A stretch of DNA of 64,000 nucleotides from assembly GCA_014529385.2 (NCBI GenBank), contig CM043963.1, positions 74,433,412 through 74,497,411 of the forward strand, in the 5' to 3' direction. The notes under the pieces are model-generated. The model saw only the letters and a list, made by a program, of their open reading frames with translations. It was not told the DNA's origin and did not search any database. This DNA is from Adiantum capillus-veneris (Eukaryota; Streptophyta; Polypodiopsida; Polypodiales; Pteridaceae). This document shows positions 46,025-54,599 of this stretch, piece after piece. The number at the start of each line of letters is the position of its first letter. Position 1 is the first letter of the stretch. The position numbers and the translations under genes were made by a program.

Positions 46025-49000
46025 CCACCTTGTTCTTGTGTTTGGTTGTTCTTTAACCTAGCTTCGTAAGCTCTCATCAGTGCGTCCAATGGTTCGTGTA
46101 CTTTGTCGACTAGCACTGATCCCCCTGAGCTTAAGCTCGTTGTTTCTTTGATACTCTTTTGTTTCGTTCTTTCCGGGCTCATCTCTCGTTTCCCGTTTTG
46201 ACTCTCAAGTTTTTCTAATCTAGCTTTAGTTTGCTTTAGTTCCTCAGCTAGAATAGCGTCTTCACGTTCTTTTCTCAACTTCATGCGTGCTTTTCTAGCT
46301 TTCCATGTGTTTTTCTGACTCCGCGGTCCTTGACTAACCACTTCAGTCGCTAACTTTCCATTCTCAGGTTCTCTAGTGGTTTTCTTAGCTTGAGCTCTAG
46401 TAACAACTTGCGTTGGTATCAGAGTTTCATTTTCAGACCCACTGCTGGTTGGAATAGTTTCTAGCATATTCAATGTCGTCTTTTGCACTTTGTTTGGATT
46501 CTTTGAACAATCCTCAATGAAGTGAGTAACCCCACACTCAGTGCAATAAGCGTTAATTCTAATGATTTCCGTATATGGGCAAACATTCATCAGATGGTCA
46601 CCTCCACACTTGTAACAGGGTCCTAGTGCTTTTCTTGGTCCCATTTGATTCGTCCTTTGTGGATAGGATGGTCTTTGTCCTGTTAACCCTCCATGAGCTA
46701 TGAACATCAATGTTCTTGCGTCCAAATTGTATCTCTCTTCATCAGAAGCACTTGTAATTGTTGGTATTCCAACATTCCCCATCATGCCCCATGTTTCTGG
46801 TTGTTTTGGTTCTTCTGGTGGGTAATACACTGTCGGAGACATGTGTGCACCCGATTCTTCGTAATAGGCTTGAACAGGCACTAAGGCTTGTTCTTCCTGA
46901 TTCTCTAAGGTTGGTGCATATCTAATGCCCACTGGTCTTGCTCCTGGTAAAGGTGGTTGTTGTCCCAATACCGGTTGCGGTCTTTCTATCCCCATAGGTC
47001 CTGGTACATTTCCCGTTGGGTATCGAGGTACTGGATGTATCTGAGGTGGTGCTAATTGAGCAGGAGGTGCATACTGGCGCTCCCTTACATACCCTTTGTT
47101 GTAATAGCACTCCTCTGTTGGATGATTTGTCCATTTTTGTTCAATAGCACACCATTTCAGTGTTTTTGGCAATGGTTTTTGGTATGGTGCCATCCTTTTT
47201 AGAGCATCCTCTATCATTTGCTCTACATTTGGCATGGTTGTTGTTTGAACATTCTTTTTAGTGGTAGTCTCGCTCGCTACGGAGGAGGAGCTACTGGATG
47301 CAAAATCTGTATCCGCTGACACCTCTCCATAAACCGTATAGTTATCCACTAAGTACAATGCCTCTCTCGTTACTTGCTCGAAACTTGTACAAGCTTTCAA
47401 GTGCAAGTCCTTCTTGAGAGTGTCGTTTCTCAGTCCTTCAATAAAGAGAACAGATAGTCTGTCATCTTGTGGTCGTTCACGTACTGGACATCTCTCAATG
47501 TATTGTTTGAAGCGAAGTGAAGCTTCCTTCACTTTTTCGTGTTCTCTCTGTTTAAAAGCATATATTTGTGAGACCGTATTGTGCTTAATCCCTCGTTTTG
47601 AGAATTCCTCAGCAAACTCTCTTAGCAAATGGTCAATGTCATGGAATCCCCCTATGTTCATTGGTTGAAACCATGTCAATGCAGTACCTTCTAGAGTAAG
47701 ACCAAATCCCTCGTATTGTGTATGGAAATCTGTTATCTGCTCAGCTCTTAAGACTTGCTTAAAGAGTGACACATGTGCATACGGATCTCCTGAACCACCA
47801 TACTTCTTTGGCATACACTTGGCTACTTGAGATGGTCTCATACGTCTATGATTTGCTACCAATCTCATTGCTCCTGTGTCTCGGCTAAAGTTTTCTCTAG
47901 CATCATGGACTTCATGGGTTACCCTTGACGGTTCCTCTGCCCTGAATCTACTACTGGGAGGTAAATGTGATGGTTCCGCTTCAAACCCTGGACCTGGAGT
48001 GGTATAGGTGGGGATTGGAACTGCACTACCTCGATTCGTCTCCATTGACTCTCTGGAATGTAATGATCCCATTGGTCCGAGCTTCGAGTCCCAAGGTTGA
48101 CTGAAAGAGTCAGCAACCTGAGTTCTTTGTCCTCCTGTTGTCATAGAGTTTTGCACTCCAGTTGTTGGTGCTGGTCTATGTGAGCTAGAAGTAACATAAT
48201 ACTGATGTAGTGGTCCCCCAAAGTATGTATATCCTTCTAATTCTTTCTTGCCCATTGTTGAGTATTGCCTGCCATACTTATCATAAGTGGCAATTTTCAC
48301 TTCCGATCCCTCTGTGTAGGTAAAGACATAGAGTCTTTTTTTGTCTGTCAACTCTCCGGTGTAGGGTTCTTCACATCTATAATAGAGATCTTGCTCCCCA
48401 TTATTATATTTGTATAGCCCCACATAGATGTTATCAGTGTTGATCCTTGTAGTCTCATTCTCTCTTCTTAACCTCGCATTAGGGAAGTTCATTATTGGTG
48501 CTTTCTCCTCGAGTTCTTCATCTACTTTGGCTTTGGTGCCCATCAATCCCCACTTGTCCACAATGTTAGGGTTTAGGACTACCAAGTACATGGTACCCTC
48601 GTCATCTAGATATCTATCTCCGCTATAGCTCACAGGAACTAAGTCCTTGAACTCACTAGGTCTCTCCTCTATCTTCACACAATAGCGGTCCATTCCATCT
48701 TTGTAGATCTTGGCACCTTGCTCATTGTCGTACTGGTATTTTATGAACAATAGCTTCATTGTGGCGGAAGGGTTTGATGATCTTGCTGCCATATTTTCTC
48801 TGTTGTTCAGGTTCAAGTGTTCCAAGTGTTCGGTGAAAATATCGTAAGACCTCTCCGAAGAAGTATCAGAAACACTTCCTTCAAAGATCGGCTCTAATGG
48901 TTGCACCCAACTTTGGTTTACACTTCCCTCGGTTGATATGACACTTGTTGGTTCCCCTTGTTTTGGTTGATTATTCCGGAGATTCCTGCCCGATCTCAAA

Positions 49001-49044
49001 TTCATCAATTCCCCTAAAGGACTGTAACTTTTCCGTCTCGGCAA
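46021..49044 (-). CDS. gag of 19-kb element (1,007 codons)
   Basis: ATG at 49044 (MPRRKSYSPLGELMNLRSGR), a single intact frame. Residues about 415-570 carry the retrotransposon gag (capsid) pattern, including GFGLTLEGTALTWFQPM and FKQREHEKVKEASLRFKQYI. Two zinc knuckles lie near residues 810-850: CYKCGGDHLMNVC and CTECGVTHFIEDC, both C-x2-C-x3-H-x4-C rather than the usual x4 spacing. A Lys/Glu-rich coiled-coil-like tail follows. It forms the particle and binds RNA. It is long for a plant gypsy gag because of the N-terminal 400 residues, whose function I cannot assign. Confidence 0.9.
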   Translation of the reverse strand: MPRRKSYSPLGELMNLRSGRNLRNNQPKQGEPTSVISTEGSVNQSWVQPLEPIFEGSVSDTSSERSYDIFTEHLEHLNLNNRENMAARSSNPSATMKLLFIKYQYDNEQGAKIYKDGMDRYCVKIEERPSEFKDLVPVSYSGDRYLDDEGTMYLVVLNPNIVDKWGLMGTKAKVDEELEEKAPIMNFPNARLRRENETTRINTDNIYVGLYKYNNGEQDLYYRCEEPYTGELTDKKRLYVFTYTEGSEVKIATYDKYGRQYSTMGKKELEGYTYFGGPLHQYYVTSSSHRPAPTTGVQNSMTTGGQRTQVADSFSQPWDSKLGPMGSLHSRESMETNRGSAVPIPTYTTPGPGFEAEPSHLPPSSRFRAEEPSRVTHEVHDARENFSRDTGAMRLVANHRRMRPSQVAKCMPKKYGGSGDPYAHVSLFKQVLRAEQITDFHTQYEGFGLTLEGTALTWFQPMNIGGFHDIDHLLREFAEEFSKRGIKHNTVSQIYAFKQREHEKVKEASLRFKQYIERCPVRERPQDDRLSVLFIEGLRNDTLKKDLHLKACTSFEQVTREALYLVDNYTVYGEVSADTDFASSSSSSVASETTTKKNVQTTTMPNVEQMIEDALKRMAPYQKPLPKTLKWCAIEQKWTNHPTEECYYNKGYVRERQYAPPAQLAPPQIHPVPRYPTGNVPGPMGIERPQPVLGQQPPLPGARPVGIRYAPTLENQEEQALVPVQAYYEESGAHMSPTVYYPPEEPKQPETWGMMGNVGIPTITSASDEERYNLDARTLMFIAHGGLTGQRPSYPQRTNQMGPRKALGPCYKCGGDHLMNVCPYTEIIRINAYCTECGVTHFIEDCSKNPNKVQKTTLNMLETIPTSSGSENETLIPTQVVTRAQAKKTTREPENGKLATEVVSQGPRSQKNTWKARKARMKLRKEREDAILAEELKQTKARLEKLESQNGKREMSPERTKQKSIKETTSLSSGGSVLVDKVHEPLDALMRAYEARLKNNQTQEQGG

Positions 49045-50408
49045 TTTGTTTTCCCCAAGTTTTTGTGGTCAGAATTGATCCAAACTGACTGATACTTGGT
49101 CAATTGTTTAATCTTGTCAGTTGGACAACTTCTGTTTCATCAAGTGAGAATTTTGTCGCAGTTATGCTGAAAAAGACATTATACGCGTATGATGTCTTTT
49201 TTCACATATTTTGACTATTTTGGTTATGCTCACTCTCAGTGGCCCCTTTATGCTCTGTTCACTCACAAAATTCAGTTTGAACTCTGTTTAAGCGAGTTAT
49301 GGCTAATTTAGGCTTTTCTTGGCAATTTCCCGCTTTTGACTTGTTTTTTGGATCAATTGTGATCCAAATGGGATGAAACTTGAAATATAACCTCTAGACA
49401 GCTATTACAATGGATCTGTGTTAGCAAAGTATCAAAATATGTCCAAAATTAGGTCAAAGACATCATACGCGTATGATGTCTTTTTCATCAATTTGGGTCC
49501 AAACTTGATATTTATGCTTCCTACAGTGCCTGTAACAATCTTGTCAAGTCAGATATCAAAATTAAGCAGTGGATGTGCCAAAAGACATTATACGCGTATG
49601 ATGTCTTTTGTCCCAAATTTTGACTATTTTTGGTTTTAAGCCTTCTCCAATGTTTATAATTGAGTTTCAAGTGTTTTTGTCAGGTTTGAATGTAAAAACA
49701 AGATTTGAATCCAAAATTTCCTATTCTTTGCGTTTCTTGGACTCCGACTTGTCTTTTTGGGTTTCTTTGAGTGTTAATGCTCTTGTTTTAAGTTGATCTT
49801 AGGGTAAAACCCCCCTTTTAAACACTCTGGCAATGTCAAATTTTCAATTTTAGTCTCTGTTTAGGTCCTAAGACATCATACGCGTATGATGTCTAAAGTT
49901 GCAGATTTCCAGTTTTTCAGCACAGAACTCTTCCAATAGCTCTTTTAAGTGCTCAGCAACAATCAGTTACACAGAAAATTTTTCTGAACTTTGTTTATTG
50001 CATATTTCACTACCAAAGCGACTTTTTCAGTGATCTAACATGCAATCAAACACATCAAGCAAATAGAACACCAATTGATAGCTCTAGATCAGGATCAAAT
50101 AAGGCCCTACCTAAGCTACTTCTAATCATAAAATGGATTTTTTGCAATTGAAAATATAAAGAGATTTACTACCACACAAGGAGTAGCAAATGCTTTTTAT
50201 GTCAACAACCACTTAAACACCATCAAAAACAATCTAATCTAAGCTAAACTAAAATACTGTCAACACGGAAGACCCAGGAATACCCCACTTCCTAGTATCT
50301 CTCGAGACCTTCGGAGTCCACCACTCCTAGATCTTTTCTAACTAAAGTATACAAAGTAGTTTATACGACTCACCTCGTAGGATTAGTCTAAGGTCACCTA
50401 CTTAGGGC
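49045..50408 (-). other. leader of 19-kb element
   Basis: No gene. It contains four 24-bp palindromes and units of about 284 bp like those ahead of the extra ORF. Packaging, dimerisation and translation signals would be expected here. Confidence 0.65.
49174..49894. repeat. palindrome cluster in the gag leader (4 copies)
   Basis: Copies of the AGACATCATACG palindrome start at 49174, 49458, 49583 and 49871. Two (49174 and 49583) have one base changed in the left arm (GACATTATACG). Spacings of 284, 125 and 288 bp mirror those of the cluster at 36755-37763. Confidence 0.93.
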
Positions 50409-50433
50409 TCTCGTCCCCGGCAGCGGCGCCAAA
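50409..50433 (-). other. primer binding site (tRNA-Asp type)
   Basis: On the minus strand TTTGGCGCCGCTGCCGGGGA directly follows the 5' LTR. This is one base from the TGGCGCCGTTGCCGGGGA site of Athila/Tat elements, which I recall as complementary to tRNA-Asp. Confidence 0.85.
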
Positions 50434-51371
50434 TGTTAAGGCGGTTACGCCGCTAGCGGAAGCTAAATAGCGAGAACTCAACCAACAACAGAATTTGTCA
50501 GACGAGGATGGAGCTTGACCCGCAGGCGCATGGAAACAACTAGGTGGGTGTCAAATCACCTACTCGACCTTCTAATGACAATCACTACTAAGGAAATCAA
50601 ATCTAAGTTCTAAAATACGCAAGTGACTGAAATCCGTACTACGAACGATTGCTATACGAAATAGGATCTAGAATCATTGAATCGATCTCAAACTCAAGGG
50701 GAAGTCTATACACTAGGTAAGAACAACACCCTAAAGACTTGAACTGCAAAATCAACCTATAACCACTCCGTGCGGCAAACGCGTATGAAGACAGGCCGAA
50801 AAATACAGGTGACCGAAACTTGACCCCGATGGTACTAATGCGTAGCTCTACTCGTTGTGGTTCTATAGATATGCTGCACGCTCTATTCCGACACACGAGT
50901 TGGAAGAAAACTCACACCGAAGCTTGTAGGAACTTACCACACATAGAAGCCGATAGCGCGCACTCTTGGTATCTGTGAGTAGCTCTCACCGTTGCTAACA
51001 CAATGGCGGTGTCGCTTCTCCAATGGCGGCCCCGTAGCTCGCGTAGCAAGTAGATAAGACTCTCTCTCTCTCTCTCTCTCTCAGACACAGTCACGGCGCT
51101 CAAAAACTCACTTTGATTAATAATTGAATCTTCCTTAGGTTACAAAACTTTGGCTTATATACCTCAGCCTTGGAGGTGAGAACATCTCTAATTATTTACA
51201 TCAACAGGTGAAATTACTTCGGGATTACAAGCTGGAAACTCAATCGAGTCCCGTTACTTAATGAATGGCTCAAATCAAAATTAATGTCGGAAAGACATTT
51301 ATTACAATCAATGGTTACAAAATGATGGGTGTGAGCAAAAAATGTGGGTGTGATCCTCTGATGGCTCAACA
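50434..51371 (-). repeat. 5' LTR of 19-kb element
   Basis: 938 bp, minus strand TGTTGAGCC...CCGCCTTAACA. It has a shorter CT tract (51060-51081) than the 3' LTR and is otherwise nearly identical. Confidence 0.93.
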
Positions 51372-52129
51372 GTTGGTTCGATAAACTCACCCGCTGTTAC
51401 ATGAGCATCCATGACAAAATATTTATCGGCAGGGTCGATTATACTGTCATCCTCTGGTAGATTTTTAGCAACGATAGCAAGGCAATAGTCCTCTCTTAAG
51501 TCAAACAGTTCCATGATGTCATTAAGCATTACATAATGATGATCACCGATGGGGACAATAGGGAGCACATTTGTTGGCAAAGCTCCCTCTGGAAACTGAA
51601 CACTTTCTGAAACACACAAAGCACCACTTGGTGGTTGCACCAAATCGTCACGAGTAACCGAACGGTGATTGCTCTCGGCCTCCTCTACTATGTCCCGATG
51701 ATCGTCCAGATTAACATTCAAAAATATTATGAACCCAACATAGTATTTTGCAACTCGACACTTTTGATTATGTATGGGATATCTGATGTCATTCCTACGA
51801 GAGTGCAGTGGCAACTTGAGGCTGCTCCTGTAGAAAATATCTTTCTTTGAATGATCAAAATTGATATCTTTCATATGTACATATCGACAACCCTCAAACT
51901 CAAAAGTGCCGCTGATCGTCTGTTGCTTGTATGTTTGATGAAACTTTGCAAGGAAATGTGATGCAGAAGCCAAAAACTCTTGCAATGAGAAGGCAGGGTT
52001 GAAAACAGGCTTGAATTCCTGCTCCCACTGTTGAAGCCCAATTATATAGAGAAAATGGTACAGCTTGTCTTTGGGTGCCTCATTAGAGCAAGGCGGCTCC
52101 TCCTCTATCTCGATCTGAAAGGGATCCAT

Positions 52130-52434
52130 TTGTGGAGAGAGGTAAGAAAACTTGGGTTGTTGGTTAGGATAAAGGTAAGAAGGAATTGACTAACACTAGG
52201 GAGTACGAAGGGGGGGACTAATAGGCCTTCTATATATAGACTCCTCAGGAGCTCGTCCAAGTCATTACAACCACCCTTATGATTGCATTAGTAACAGTGC
52301 AGTGAATGCATCACAAAGACTGAGGTAAGCTCAACCATCCATGTGACACATGTCCTAGTTGGGTGAGTACCATAGCTATATAAAGCACCTTGACTGCACA
52401 CTCCAGAACTCGCTCACATCTACACAACACAGGT
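52130..52434. promoter_or_regulatory. divergent promoter region
   Basis: 305 bp between the start of the unknown minus-strand gene (52129) and the small plus-strand gene (52435). TATATATA at 52231-52238 suits the minus gene, about 100 bp from its ATG. TATATAAAG at 52377-52385 suits the plus gene, about 55 bp from its ATG. No other motif is clear. Confidence 0.55.
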
Positions 52435-52644
52435 ATGGAGGACAAGAATAGAGGAAAGGCAAAGCTTTCCCAAAAGATGATGGCAAAAATGAAGGAGGTC
52501 GAGAAAACGCTAGCTGAGGCAAAAGCTCTTCGAAAGGAGCTGAAGAAGGAAAAGAAAGGAAACCAGAAGGCAAAGGCTAGGGAAACTAGCATTGCAAAGA
52601 CCGAGGACAAGAAACCACCAACAATAAAGGAGGAAGAAAAATAA
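52435..52644 (+). CDS. 69-residue Lys/Glu-rich protein
   Basis: MEDKNRGKAKLSQKMMAKMK opens an intact frame ending IKEEEK. Over half the residues are Lys, Glu, Ala or Arg, and the pattern KEVEKTLAEAKALRKELKKE predicts a single charged helix or coiled coil. A TATA box stands upstream and the ATG is the first in the expected transcript. It lies between the unknown gene and the H3-like gene, so a role with nucleic acid or chromatin is possible, but I recognise no family. Confidence 0.5.
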   Translation: MEDKNRGKAKLSQKMMAKMKEVEKTLAEAKALRKELKKEKKGNQKAKARETSIAKTEDKKPPTIKEEEK

Positions 52645-52884
52645 TTGTAATGGACAAACAAGATAGTGCATCTATCACCTCTAAGTCTTGGGTAATGGAG
52701 TCCTTGATGATAATGCAAATGTCTTCATATTTTGTTCCTTTGTCTCTGCCTCTTTGTTTCTTTTTTTGGTTACTGATTATGAAGGAAGAGCTTTTATCAA
52801 AATGTGTTCGCACCACAATCCGAGTGGGAGGTTTATGTCACACAACCGTTGATATGCTCGTACTCTGAAGGCAGTGACAAAAAA
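52645..52884. other. no gene seen
   Basis: Short AT-rich spacer between the small gene and the hairpin array. Possibly the 3' end of the transcript. Confidence 0.4.
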
Positions 52885-53540
52885 ATATCACGCCACAATG
52901 TGATAGGGAGCTCTCTTCACGATATGGGTGGTCCCTATCGCGTTGTGACGCAATAGCCAAATGTCATGCAACAACGCGAAAGGGAGGCGCATCCATGATA
53001 TGGGTGGTCCCTATCGCGTTGTGACGTGACATCTAAATGTCGTGGCACAACACGATAGGGAGGCGCATCCACGATATGGGTGGTCCCTATCGTGTTGTGA
53101 CATGACATCCAAATGTCACGGCACAATGCGATAGGGAGGCGCATCCACGATATGGGTGATCCCTATCACCTTGTGACGTAACATCCAAATGTCACGCCAC
53201 AACGCGATAGGGAGGCACATCCACGATATGGGTGGTTCCTATTGCGTTGTTACGCGACATCCAAATGTCGTGCCACAACGCAATAGGAAGGCATCTTGAC
53301 AACATGGTTGGTCCCTATCACGTTGTGGCGCGACACTCTTTATCGCATTGTTGCGCGTCATCAAGAGTGTCGCACCACAACGCGATAAGCAAGTCTGGCT
53401 GCGGTACACTCCCCCTTCTCACGTTGTGCTGCGACATTTTTCCTTGTCGCGACACAATGCAAGGAGGGGGTTTGGTTGATCAATGCTCATTCCATATTGC
53501 ATTGTGCCGCGACAACCACATAGTTGACATTCAGTATGCC
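52885..53540. repeat. 76-bp tandem hairpin array
   Basis: Units start GATATGGGTGGTCCCTATCG at 52921, 52997, 53073, 53149 and 53225, exactly 76 bp apart. Each holds an inverted repeat: CCCTATCGCGTTGTG then a short centre CATCCAAATG then CACAACGCGATAGGG. After 53280 two longer variants keep the core GTTGTG...CACAA in stems of different length (about 53311-53390 and 53410-53470). Several differences within stems are compensated or are G-T pairs in RNA. It lies just before the H3-like gene promoter. It could yield hairpin RNAs, bind a protein, or be a satellite. Confidence 0.9.
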
Positions 53541-53655
53541 ACGTGTCCTCCTGCGGTGATGCACCCTTCCCAATGATGATGAGCGACTCAATTAATTATG
53601 GCCGCCACCACATGCATATCCCACATTTAGTAATGATGATGATATCCTTGGCGCT

Positions 53656-53662
53656 TATATAA
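53656..53662 (+). promoter_or_regulatory. TATA box of H3-like gene
   Basis: TATATAA, about 145 bp before the ATG at 53805. The region between is pyrimidine-rich, as in plant 5' untranslated leaders. Confidence 0.6.
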
Positions 53663-53804
53663 CATTTCTATTTCCATATACCCCACTGCTGTTTGACCTC
53701 TGTCCTCACCTCTTAAGAGTCAGCTTTTGCAACCTAACCTTCTCATTTCTCAATCTTCTTCTTAGTCTTCCCCACAACACTTTCCAAAGAAAACACTTGT
53801 TTCC

Positions 53805-54383
53805 ATGGCTCGCTCGAAGCAGACCGCAAGGAAGGTTTACCCGCAAGACAACCAATCTTTATCCTCAAGAGTTGCAGGCAAAACCTTGCCTAATCTTCGG
53901 GCAACAATGCGTAGTCGGAGGTACAAGCAGAACCAAAGCGTCCTACTTGAGCTGTGCAAACTCCATAGGCATATCTCTCTAGCTATTCCTAAGTTACCCT
54001 TCCAAAGAGTAGTTCACCAGATTTGTGAGAGCGCAAATTTGGATTATCGGTGGGCCAGAAGTGCGATGGATTGCCTCCACAAGGTAGTCGAGGACTTTCT
54101 AATCGAACTGTTCCAACACAGCTACGTCCTCGCAACTCATGCTCACAGAGTGACAGTGATGCTCTGGAATATCAATTCTCTTAGGCTGTTACACTTCAGG
54201 TACGATAAGACACTTGTACAAATCCATCTATCTGATAAGAGAATGAACAATATTTTGACAATCCCTCCAGTCACCAAAGTGAAGGTGTACGATGTGAGCC
54301 ACCACACAACCCACGTGTGGGGCAGACCCAAGAGCTACTTGTGGAAGAGCCTTCAATCGAGTCAAATGAATAGGAGATGTTAG
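53805..54383 (+). CDS. divergent histone H3-like protein
   Basis: 192 codons; the ATG lies in a good plant context (CCATGGC). Residues 2-10 read ARSKQTARK, keeping Lys4, Arg8 and Lys9 of H3, with Ser for Thr3 and Val for Ser10. The tail is about two residues shorter than canonical H3 and lacks the usual Lys27 block. The histone fold (about 62-130) aligns without gaps: KLPFQRVV at 63-70, YRWARSAMDCLHKVVEDFL, then HAHRVTVM at 112-119. The Trp in RW is as in CENH3, but loop 1 has the canonical length. Residues 131-192 are an extra tail; alternatively a donor CAG/GTACGA at about 54200 ends the exon. It would enter nucleosomes or mimic H3. Much more divergent than any host replication H3. Confidence 0.85.
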   Translation: MARSKQTARKVYPQDNQSLSSRVAGKTLPNLRATMRSRRYKQNQSVLLELCKLHRHISLAIPKLPFQRVVHQICESANLDYRWARSAMDCLHKVVEDFLIELFQHSYVLATHAHRVTVMLWNINSLRLLHFRYDKTLVQIHLSDKRMNNILTIPPVTKVKVYDVSHHTTHVWGRPKSYLWKSLQSSQMNRRC

Positions 54384-54599
54384 CAACAATTGATCAAGCT
54401 AACACTGAGACCCTAGGTTTTCTCGGGCCAACTTTCGATGTAGCACTTTTGGAAATACAAATTTTGGCCCTCACAAGATAGCTGTTTTTCAAAATAGTGA
54501 GAGGGAGCTTACGGACCAAATTATAAATTTTGGTCTCTGTATTTTTGCAGAGGTATTTATTTGATTTTGGCTTATTGGAGATCCTCATCAATTAATTTT

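Larger units (their letters stand above)
32293..51371 (-). mobile_element. 19-kb Athila/Tat-like Ty3/gypsy retrotransposon with extra ORF
   Basis: The element is 19,079 bp, flanked by GTTGG at 32288-32292 and 51372-51376. LTRs are 938 and 950 bp and differ at roughly a dozen positions plus a CT-repeat length change, so it is fairly young. In minus-strand order: 5' LTR, tRNA-Asp-type primer site, leader, gag, protease, RT-RNase H, integrase with a second protease-like domain, W-motif tail, a long untranslated region, a further reading frame of about 1,105 codons, polypurine tract, 3' LTR. The primer site, the KWVEA integrase motif and the large size fit the Athila/Tat/Ogre branch. Several frameshifts make it defective. 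It inserted in a coding exon. Confidence 0.93.
31590..52129 (-). pseudogene. 456-codon gene of unknown family, split by a 19-kb retrotransposon
   Basis: The ATG at 52129 (MDPFQIEIEEEPP) opens 251 codons down to 51377. The frame resumes exactly at the left target-duplication copy (32292), giving GEFIEPT-EALAMMYKDA, and runs to 32074 (ENQK). An 85-bp intron (31989-32073, AAG/GTATAC...TTTCTTGTAG) follows in phase 0, then 132 codons and a stop at 31590. Retrotransposon, TSD and intron all keep one frame, which supports the model. A TAG at 32206-32208, probably from CAG, breaks it. The protein is acidic at the N-terminus and otherwise mixed, with no domain, signal or membrane segment I recognise. 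A TATA-like TATATATA lies at 52231-52238, about 100 bp before the start. Confidence 0.7.

Noticed and set aside
52885-53540. Regular repeats resembling a CRISPR array
   Set aside because: The 76-bp units are contiguous tandem copies without unique spacers, in a plant nuclear setting.
53805-54383. H3-like gene as the host centromeric histone CENH3
   Set aside because: The RW motif is shared, but loop 1 has canonical length, the tail starts like ordinary H3, and most fold residues differ. A working host CENH3 should be far better conserved.
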